From: a virus
Length of the DNA stretch: 28,687 nt
Reading direction: 5' to 3' (one strand)
Virus record (IMG/VR): IMGVR_UViG_3300042460_000058
Coordinates: 1-28,687 of that record
Part shown: positions 22,497 through 28,687 of the stretch, in pieces
Layout of the letters: the number at the start of each line of letters is the position of its first letter
Numbering within the stretch: the stretch's first letter is position 1
Notes under the pieces: model-generated
The model's database searches: none
Told to the model about the DNA's origin: nothing
Seen by the model: the letters and a program-made list of their open reading frames with translations, nothing else
Made by a program: the position numbers and the translations under genes

Positions 22497-25400
22497 ATGA
22501 ACTACGTAGGTTTACACGTCCACACACACTATTCATTATTTGATGGTGTTGCTACTCCAGAAGAATACGTTGACCGTGCAGTTGAGTTGGGGATGCCAGC
22601 AATTGCTATCACCGACCACGGTACTTTATCTGGGCACAGGGAACTGCACCGTGTTGCAAAAGCAAAGGGCGTTAAACCGATTCTAGGTCTAGAAGGATAC
22701 ATGTGTGCAGATATATCTGATACACGAGATAAATCTGAAAGAGAAGGTCAACAAGATCTTGTCTATAATCACATTATCCTTCTAGCCAAGAATAAAATTG
22801 GTTTAGAAAACTTAAATAAGATTAGCGAATTATCTTGGACTGATGGATTCTTTAAAAAGCCAAGGTTTGACTTTACAATATTAGAAAAATACAAAGAGGG
22901 AATTATTGTAACCTCTGCCTGCCCAAGTAGCGTTTTGGTCAAGGCATTAGAAGAAGAAGAGTTTGCACTTGCCAAGAAGTATATCTCCTGGTTTAAAGAT
23001 CGTTTTGGAGATGACTACTACATTGAGGTAATGCCCCACAACGAAGCAAGTATAAATAAGCATCTTATTGCTTTAGCAGATGAATTTAATATTAAAGTTG
23101 TTGTGACTCCAGACTGTCACCACGTTGACCCATCACAAAAAGAAATTCAAGAATTTAAATTATTAATGAACACCCACGGCAAAATAAGTAAAGATACAAC
23201 ATATGCAAAGTCAGCAAAGATCGAATCTATGATGGAGCGCCTTGACTACCTATACGGAGAAGATCGACAAATAACATTTAATAAATTTGATATCCACCTT
23301 TTATCTTATGATGAGATTAAGGCTGCCATGGAATTGCAGGGGATAGATAGGGCAGACATATACTCAAACACACTACTATTGGCAGATACAGTAGAAGACT
23401 ATGGTATAGAAGAAGGCTTAAATCTACTTCCAGTACAGTATAAGAGTCCAGACAAACAATTACGAAAGATTGCATTTGAGGGTTTAGAGTTAAAGGGGTT
23501 GTCGGATAATGAAGAATATGTTGCTAGAGTTGAAGAAGAATTAGAGATTATTAAAAATAAAAAGTTTGCTCCATACTTCCTTGTTGTTCAGAGCATGATT
23601 GCTTGGGCAAAGAAGGAAGGCATTATGGTTGGTCCAGGGCGTGGATCTGCAGCAGGTTCTTTAGTATGCTACACACTCGGAATAACAGATGTTGATCCAT
23701 TAAAGTATGGACTGCTGTTCTTTCGTTTTATTAATCCAGATCGTAATGACTTTCCAGATATTGATACGGACATTCAAGACTCTCGCCGTGATGAGGTTAA
23801 AGACTATCTAGTTAGACAATATAGGCACGTTGCATCCATTGCTACGTTCTTACAGTTTAAAGATAAAGGAGTCGTACGAGATGTTGCAAGAGTATTAAAT
23901 ATTCCACTAACAGATGTTAACAAGGTTTTAAAGATGGTTGACACTTGGGACGAATACTGTACTTCAAAATCAACTAGAGAGTTTAGAGAAAAATATCCAG
24001 AGGTGGAGATGTATGGAGAGCAATTACGTGGTCGAATTAGGGGTACTGGTATTCACGCTGCAGGAGTTGTTACTAGTAAAGATCCAATCTTTAGGTATGC
24101 GCCGATGGAAACTCGTTCTTCTCCTGGATCTGACGATAGGATTCCAGTGGTTGGAGTCGACATGGAAGAAGCGGAAAGAATTGGACTAATTAAGATTGAC
24201 GCACTTGGACTAAAGACGCTAAGCGTTATTCAGGATGCAGTTGCAATGATTAAAGAAAACCACTATAAGGATATTAATTTAGACTCTCTTGATCTTGCAG
24301 ATCCAAAAGTTTATGAAATGCTTTCTGATGGATACACTAAAGGTGTATTCCAGTGTGAAGCAACTCCATATACAAACCTTCTTATAAAAATGGGGGTAAA
24401 GAATTTTAACGAACTTGCTGCATCTAACGCACTAGTTAGACCAGGAGCAATGAATACAATTGGCAAAGACTATATTGCACGTAAGCATGGAAAGCAAAAC
24501 GTTTCTTATAGTCACCAAATTATGAAACCATTCACGGAGGACACTTATGGCTGCATCCTATACCAAGAGCAAGTTATGCAAGCATGCGTACACCTTGGAC
24601 AAATGTCCATGTCGGAAGCAGATAAAGTTAGAAAAATCATTGGAAAGAAAAAAGATGCTAAAGACTTTGACGAGTTCAAAGAAAGGTTTGTCGAGGGTGC
24701 TTCTGCCTTTATTAGTCCCAATCAGGCTCGTGATCTATGGCACGACTTCGAAGCGCATGCTGGGTACTCGTTCAACAAGTCTCATGCGGTTGCTTACTCT
24801 ACGCTCTCGTATTGGACGGCGTGGCTAAAGTATTATTATCCACTTGAGTTTATGTTTGCTCTTCTAAAGAATGAGAAAGACAAAGACAATAGAACTGGAT
24901 ATCTTATTGAGGCAAAGCGTATGGGTATTTCAGTAAAACTTCCACACATCAACGACTCCGACTTTGACTTTAAAATTGAAGGCAAGGGTATTAGGTTTGG
25001 ACTTACTGCAATTAAGTATATTTCTAATAACATTGCTGAAAAATATATTGCTGCTAGACCTTTTAAATCTTATAAGGAAGTAGAAGAGTTTACTTTTACA
25101 AAAGGTAATGGAGTTAATAGCCGTGCACTACAGGCTATGAATATGATTGGCGCACTAACATTTCCAGACAATGAAAGAAATGATACTCAGATTAAAGAAA
25201 ACCTTTACGAGTATTTAAACCTTCCAGAATTTAATATTACTATTCCCTCACACTATTACGCATTTATTCAGGACGTGTGTGATTTTGAAGAGAAGGGATC
25301 TTATATCCTTCTAGGTATGGTAAAATCAATTAAGCGAGGAACAGGATGGTCACGAGTTGAAGTTTTGGACAAGACTGGGAGTGTTGGTATATTTGATGAA

Positions 25401-25772
25401 GAAGCAACCACTATTGAGACTGGTCGTACTTATCTTATTCTTGCAAACGATAATAGGATTGTATCTGCAGTTCCTGCTGATGAAATAAAAACATCAAGCA
25501 ATGCGCTGGTAAAGTTTCTTAGTTACAAGCAGTTACCTTTTACAGAGGAGGAAATGTTTGTGGTATCCTTTAAACCAAGGATTACAAAAACTGGAAAGAA
25601 GATGGCATCATTAACACTTGCTGACACATCTAGAGATCTTCACTCTATCACGGTATTCCCTACATCTTTTGCTAGGGCATACATGAATCTAGAAGAAGGA
25701 AAGTCTTATAAATTTAGTTTTGGAAAGACAAAAGACGGGACAGTTACATTGGAGGATATACATGTCGGTTAG
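22497..25772 (+). CDS. DNA polymerase III alpha subunit, DnaE type
   Basis: A 1091-residue C-family replicative polymerase that synthesises phage DNA. The PHP domain is present, with H7-x-H9, D40-H41 and H208-H209 in place, so metal-dependent 3'-5' proofreading by PHP is plausible; I see no separate DnaQ gene here. The palm has GPGRGSAAG at 379-387, PDIDTD at 420-425 with D423 and D425 as likely metal ligands, and the third aspartate D568 in KIDALGLK. The C-terminal ~70 residues (MASLTLADTS, ITVFPTSF) resemble the OB domain. The length is close to bacterial DnaE1. It starts 3 bases after the previous stop with a weak site (GGTAAG), so is probably coupled, and its end overlaps the recA-like gene by 11 bases. 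Confidence 0.93.
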   Translation: MNYVGLHVHTHYSLFDGVATPEEYVDRAVELGMPAIAITDHGTLSGHRELHRVAKAKGVKPILGLEGYMCADISDTRDKSEREGQQDLVYNHIILLAKNKIGLENLNKISELSWTDGFFKKPRFDFTILEKYKEGIIVTSACPSSVLVKALEEEEFALAKKYISWFKDRFGDDYYIEVMPHNEASINKHLIALADEFNIKVVVTPDCHHVDPSQKEIQEFKLLMNTHGKISKDTTYAKSAKIESMMERLDYLYGEDRQITFNKFDIHLLSYDEIKAAMELQGIDRADIYSNTLLLADTVEDYGIEEGLNLLPVQYKSPDKQLRKIAFEGLELKGLSDNEEYVARVEEELEIIKNKKFAPYFLVVQSMIAWAKKEGIMVGPGRGSAAGSLVCYTLGITDVDPLKYGLLFFRFINPDRNDFPDIDTDIQDSRRDEVKDYLVRQYRHVASIATFLQFKDKGVVRDVARVLNIPLTDVNKVLKMVDTWDEYCTSKSTREFREKYPEVEMYGEQLRGRIRGTGIHAAGVVTSKDPIFRYAPMETRSSPGSDDRIPVVGVDMEEAERIGLIKIDALGLKTLSVIQDAVAMIKENHYKDINLDSLDLADPKVYEMLSDGYTKGVFQCEATPYTNLLIKMGVKNFNELAASNALVRPGAMNTIGKDYIARKHGKQNVSYSHQIMKPFTEDTYGCILYQEQVMQACVHLGQMSMSEADKVRKIIGKKKDAKDFDEFKERFVEGASAFISPNQARDLWHDFEAHAGYSFNKSHAVAYSTLSYWTAWLKYYYPLEFMFALLKNEKDKDNRTGYLIEAKRMGISVKLPHINDSDFDFKIEGKGIRFGLTAIKYISNNIAEKYIAARPFKSYKEVEEFTFTKGNGVNSRALQAMNMIGALTFPDNERNDTQIKENLYEYLNLPEFNITIPSHYYAFIQDVCDFEEKGSYILLGMVKSIKRGTGWSRVEVLDKTGSVGIFDEEATTIETGRTYLILANDNRIVSAVPADEIKTSSNALVKFLSYKQLPFTEEEMFVVSFKPRITKTGKKMASLTLADTSRDLHSITVFPTSFARAYMNLEEGKSYKFSFGKTKDGTVTLEDIHVG

Positions 25773-26769
25773 TTTAGAAGAAGCGTTTGCACAACTAGAT
25801 CCAAAGTTGAGAAAGAAATTAGGCACTGGTGTTGGAGTTTCGTATGAATTTCAGCCAACGCCAAGTTTTGGATTAAATAAGGCTCTTGGCGGTGGCTTGC
25901 CATACGGAAGACAAGTTCTTATTTGGGGATCAAAGTCCTCTGCAAAGTCTTCTATGTGTCTTCAGATGATTGCTCTGGCCCAGGCAGAAGGAAAGTTATG
26001 TGCTTGGATTGATTCAGAAATGTCATACTCAGAAGATTGGGCTAGACAACTCGGGGTAGATCCAGAAAAATTAATCTACTCACAGGCAAGAACTATCAGT
26101 GATATGGTAGACGTAGGCGTTGGATTAATGAATGCTGGAGTAGACTTAATTGTGGTAGACTCTATTACATCAATGCTTCCAGCAATCTATTTTGAAAAAG
26201 ATACTGATGAGATGAAGGCCTTGGAAAATACAAAACAGATTGGAGCAGAATCCCGTGACTTTAGCAATGCATGGAAGATGCTTAACTATGCTAATAATAA
26301 AGTTAAGCCTACTCTGCTTGTGCTTATTAGTCAGTCTCGCAATAATATTAATGCTATGTATACTAGTCAGCAGCCTTCTGGTGGTCAGGCTACTAAGTTT
26401 TATTCCTCTTGCATTATTAAGTTATTTAGTTCCGAGTCCGACAATCAGGCGATTAAAGGAAAGATTAAGGTAGGAGATAAGTTGATTGAGGAAAAAGTTG
26501 GAAGAAAGATTAAGTGGGAACTTCAGTTCTCAAAAACTTCTCCAGGCTTTCAATCAGGAGAATATGATTTCTATTTCAGAGGAGACTCAATCGGCCTAGA
26601 TGCAGTTGGAGATCTTGTTGATACAGCAGAACTAGTAGGCTTAGTTGAAAGAACTGGTGCGTGGTATTTACTTCCAGATGGAACTAAGGTTCAGGGTAGA
26701 GATGGCTTTATCAATCGTGTTAGAGAAGATCTTGACTTGCAGGATGATCTAAAGAAAAAGTTGTCTTGA
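25762..26769 (+). CDS. RecA-family recombinase
   Basis: A 335-residue strand-exchange protein. I start at ATG 25762, which follows GGAGG (25751-25755); an in-frame ATG 42 bases upstream lies deeper in the polymerase gene. Walker A reads GSKSSAKSS at 56-64, where RecA usually has GPESSGKTT: the glycine before lysine is alanine at 61. Walker B is LIVVDSI, with D133. The loop 2 region (SQSRNNINAMY ... SGGQATKFYSS) matches RecA in order and spacing. It would support recombination-dependent replication and repair of phage DNA, together with the resolvase two genes on. The altered P-loop may slow ATP turnover; the K62 and S63 contacts are kept. Confidence 0.88.
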   Translation: MSVSLEEAFAQLDPKLRKKLGTGVGVSYEFQPTPSFGLNKALGGGLPYGRQVLIWGSKSSAKSSMCLQMIALAQAEGKLCAWIDSEMSYSEDWARQLGVDPEKLIYSQARTISDMVDVGVGLMNAGVDLIVVDSITSMLPAIYFEKDTDEMKALENTKQIGAESRDFSNAWKMLNYANNKVKPTLLVLISQSRNNINAMYTSQQPSGGQATKFYSSCIIKLFSSESDNQAIKGKIKVGDKLIEEKVGRKIKWELQFSKTSPGFQSGEYDFYFRGDSIGLDAVGDLVDTAELVGLVERTGAWYLLPDGTKVQGRDGFINRVREDLDLQDDLKKKLS

Positions 26770-26786
26770 TGAGCAGATTGTTATAA

Positions 26787-26963
26787 ATGGCTTCGTATAC
26801 AGTTTATTCTGGACAGTGGGTTTGCCATACCTGCAAAGTAATTGTTCCAACGCTAAGATGTTATGCTGAAACAAAGACATTAACTTGGATGTGTAAAGAT
26901 AAGCACTTAACAACAGTGTATCTTGGAAGAAGAAAGAAGAGTGACTTTGACGGAGAAGAGTGA
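26787..26963 (+). CDS. Small zinc-finger protein
   Basis: A 58-residue protein, ATG 26787 to TGA 26963. Cysteines at 13 and 16 (CHTC), 25 and 36, with H40 in CKDKH, offer a small zinc site: most likely C13, C16, C36 and H40 or C25. The C-terminus is basic then acidic (GRRKKSDFDGEE). The start lies 17 bases after the RecA stop and has no clear ribosome binding site, so translation may be coupled. The end overlaps the nuclease gene by 23 bases. The function is unknown; a nucleic-acid-binding accessory is likely from composition and position. Confidence 0.6.
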   Translation: MASYTVYSGQWVCHTCKVIVPTLRCYAETKTLTWMCKDKHLTTVYLGRRKKSDFDGEE

Positions 26964-27231
26964 AAGTAAAAGAATAGGTGCCAAGCAGCACAAGAATTCT
27001 GGTCGAGGAACCCATAAAGGTGATGCCTCCTGGGAAAACTTTACTGTAGATTTTAAAGAGGTTGGAAAATCTTTTACATTAAATAAAGCGGTATGGGCAA
27101 AGGCAACAACAGATGCCATTAAGAATGGCAATGATCCAGCAATTATTGTTATTATTGGAGAGGGCAATGCCAAAGTAAGACTTGCAGTAATTGAGATGAG
27201 TATATTAGAGCAGATTGTGGATGGTGTATAA
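26941..27231 (+). CDS. PD-(D/E)XK nuclease, probable Holliday junction resolvase
   Basis: A 96-residue protein with start chosen at GTG 26941, preceded by purine-rich GAAGAAGAAAGAAGA; TTG 26923 is an upstream alternative and TTG 26947 a later one. The order SGRG-x2-KGDAS (D28) then VDFK (D37-x-K39) fits a PD-(D/E)XK core with D in the E position. LNKAVWAKATTDAIKNGNDP then reads like the helix of Hjc-type resolvases before a final strand. It would cut branched recombination intermediates before packaging, and the neighbouring RecA supports that. Its TAA stop lies inside the TATAAT box of the next promoter. A VRR-type nuclease is the alternative. Confidence 0.7.
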   Translation: MTLTEKSESKRIGAKQHKNSGRGTHKGDASWENFTVDFKEVGKSFTLNKAVWAKATTDAIKNGNDPAIIVIIGEGNAKVRLAVIEMSILEQIVDGV

Positions 27232-27232
27232 T
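27227..27232 (+). promoter_or_regulatory. Leaderless promoter of the oxygenase cluster
   Basis: TATAAT overlaps the resolvase stop (TAA 27229-27231). Six bases separate it from ATG 27239, where transcription should begin. The flanking bases are GTG rather than TGG. A further ATAATT follows. No ribosome binding site is visible. Confidence 0.65.
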
Positions 27233-27238
27233 ATAATT

Positions 27239-27889
27239 ATGAGAAATAATCAGATCGATAATGTATTTACCTCAGATGAAATTAAAGAAATTCAAGAGGC
27301 AATAGATAAAGAACTTGCTACCCGTGAGATTGTTGAGTGGGATGACGCCGTAGATAGTAATTGGCATGAGAAAAAAATTATAAGAATAAAGAGAAATAAC
27401 CTTGGCAGACTTGACATAAATGAACTTCAACTGCCATCGCATATTGTTAATAAGGTTGTAAGTTTAGCAAAAGAAAATTGTCAATTAGATTTAAAAATTG
27501 AAAGACTTATAAGTGTTACATATGCAGAATATAATTTAAAGTATGGTCAGCCAATCCTTGAGGTACATAAGGATCGGGACCCAATCAGGAACGGAGAGAT
27601 AACCCATACAGGAGGAGCAGGTGTTGTTTTAACATATCAACTCGACTCAAACATTTCTTGGCAGGTCGGAAGCAATAAAGACCTTTACACAATACCAGAT
27701 AATGGAATCTTAATGCTTTATCCAAGACAGGATTATCACTGGAGAACAATTAGAAAATGGAACGAAGGAGATTTTGTAAAGGTTTTATTCTTTGAAATGT
27801 TTACTCCAAATTCTCCAAAAGTTATTGATGATAAAAAACTTGAACAAGAAATTAGAGATTTTAGACGAGACATAGGAGAAAAAATATGA
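27239..27889 (+). CDS. 2-oxoglutarate/Fe(II) oxygenase-like protein 1
   Basis: A 216-residue protein. I start at ATG 27239, where the predicted leaderless transcript begins; an in-frame ATG 24 bases upstream lies inside the resolvase gene. The iron-binding triad is H110-x-D112 (EVHKDRD) and a distal H167 (DYHWR). A conserved-looking DFVKVLFF strand follows, as expected of the double-stranded beta helix. The N-terminus (VFTSDEIKEIQEAI) is a helical cap seen in prolyl-hydroxylase-type oxygenases. The substrate is unknown: protein, DNA, sugar or small molecule are all possible. The next gene is a clear paralogue. Confidence 0.68.
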   Translation: MRNNQIDNVFTSDEIKEIQEAIDKELATREIVEWDDAVDSNWHEKKIIRIKRNNLGRLDINELQLPSHIVNKVVSLAKENCQLDLKIERLISVTYAEYNLKYGQPILEVHKDRDPIRNGEITHTGGAGVVLTYQLDSNISWQVGSNKDLYTIPDNGILMLYPRQDYHWRTIRKWNEGDFVKVLFFEMFTPNSPKVIDDKKLEQEIRDFRRDIGEKI

Positions 27890-28470
27890 AATACGATGAA
27901 GCAAATGAGATAGTTGACAATGTTTTAACTGAGCAAGAAATTCAAGAAATATATAAAATGCTTGAGACTCCCTCTCAACAGTATGTAATGAAAAGATTTA
28001 ATCAAAAAATTTCTGATTTTAAATTGCCAGAAGGAGTTGAAAGAAAAGTAATAAAGTATTGTGAAAACATTTCTGGAGAAACTGGCTTGATGATATCTGA
28101 GTATCAATTTGCAAGATATACGAATATTGTAAATGAAGATGGATCAATTGGCGCACCATTTCTTTCCCCACACTACGATGAAACATTCAAAGAGCCTAGG
28201 TTTACATTTGACTACCAAATGAAATCCAATACTTCTTGGCCCTTAGTAGTTGAAGAGCGTGAGTATGCCTTGGAGGATAATCAGGCTTTGACATTTTCTG
28301 GAACGCACCAGATTCATTGGAGAACTAAAAAAATATTCTCTAGCGAAGACTTTGTTGATATGATCTTTTTTCACTTAAGAAAAACTGATGCAAAGCCAAA
28401 GGGTGCAGAAGTTAATGCCGAGATGAACGAAAAGGCAAAGCACTTTATTAAAATATATGAGGGACAGTAA
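27886..28470 (+). CDS. 2-oxoglutarate/Fe(II) oxygenase-like protein 2
   Basis: A 194-residue paralogue of the previous protein, overlapping it by four bases (ATGA) with AGGAGAA just upstream (27874-27880). It shares the N-terminal helical cap (DNVLTEQEIQEIYKML), H96-x-D98 (SPHYDE) as the proximal iron ligands, and a distal H144 in IHWRT, followed by DFVDMIFF, aligning with DYHWRT ... DFVKVLFF of its neighbour. H141 is a less likely alternative ligand. It appears to be a working enzyme by motifs. The substrate is unknown. The C-terminus is basic (KPKGAEVNAEMNEKAK). Confidence 0.68.
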   Translation: MKYDEANEIVDNVLTEQEIQEIYKMLETPSQQYVMKRFNQKISDFKLPEGVERKVIKYCENISGETGLMISEYQFARYTNIVNEDGSIGAPFLSPHYDETFKEPRFTFDYQMKSNTSWPLVVEEREYALEDNQALTFSGTHQIHWRTKKIFSSEDFVDMIFFHLRKTDAKPKGAEVNAEMNEKAKHFIKIYEGQ

Positions 28471-28687
28471 TGGCTGAGTTACACAAATACCTTACGGGGT
28501 TTGAGAAATATAATCAGCCACTTCCTTTTTATATAGACAACCTTTTTACATCAGATCAAGATAAAAAAATTAGAGATCTAATTGAAACTAATCGTGAAAT
28601 TGAACCATTTATTATTGGGGACAGGATCGAAGATGGGTATATTAGAACTTCTGAATTTAGAAGTAGGTTTCAGCCAAAGATAGCAAA
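28470..28687 (+). CDS. Possible third oxygenase gene, N-terminal part (cut by window edge)
   Basis: ATG 28470 shares a base with the preceding stop (TAATG), and the frame runs off the right edge after 72 complete codons. The segment FYIDNLFTSDQDKKIRDLIE matches the helical cap that opens the two preceding oxygenases (DNV(F/L)T..EI.EI). The iron-binding motifs would lie beyond the window, so the oxygenase call is based on the cap and tandem position. No frameshift or stop is visible within the part seen. Confidence 0.5.
   Translation, partial: MAELHKYLTGFEKYNQPLPFYIDNLFTSDQDKKIRDLIETNREIEPFIIGDRIEDGYIRTSEFRSRFQPKIA

Overview
The window is a 28.7 kb internal segment of a tailed double-stranded DNA phage with a long, non-contractile (siphovirus-like) tail. 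All genes I support are on the + strand, tightly packed, and often joined by TAATG or ATGA overlaps. The DNA is AT-rich. Several genes begin exactly where transcription from a TATAAT box is expected to start, so they should be leaderless. That habit, the tail module and the DnaE-type polymerase fit a phage of low-GC aquatic Actinobacteria. The host assignment is inference: nothing here names the host.

Tail module (1-18182): the end of an unrecognised gene; the major tail tube protein in its own cassette (two -10 boxes, strong terminator); two paralogous tail assembly chaperones (long form, then short form, as separate genes); a 2859-residue tape measure protein; a Dit-position tail protein; a 1406-residue baseplate hub/tip protein carrying an apparent lectin-like insertion; then a small tip protein, a fibre-like protein, a fibronectin-III-like protein and a separately promoted, possibly lectin-like protein.

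Junction (18182-19389): a small zinc-ribbon protein, a MerR-like DNA-binding protein and two small proteins of unknown function leading into replication.

Replication and recombination module (19382-27231): DnaB-type helicase, an unknown conserved-looking protein from a leaderless promoter, a short DnaG-type primase, a probable single-strand DNA-binding protein, a full DnaE-type polymerase with an intact-looking PHP domain, a RecA-family recombinase with an altered Walker A motif, a 58-residue zinc-finger protein and a PD-(D/E)XK nuclease that is probably a Holliday junction resolvase. Together these would load, prime, copy, recombine and resolve phage DNA.

Right end (27239-28687): a leaderless promoter drives at least two, probably three, consecutive 2-oxoglutarate/Fe(II)-oxygenase-like genes; the last is cut by the window edge.

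The most unusual points are the replacement of the usual frameshifted chaperone pair by two paralogous genes with very different start signals, the recurring TGG-TATAAT/leaderless start architecture, and the tandem oxygenases. I see no tRNA, CRISPR array, insertion sequence, integrase or lysis gene here. No gene-free stretch exceeds 300 bases.
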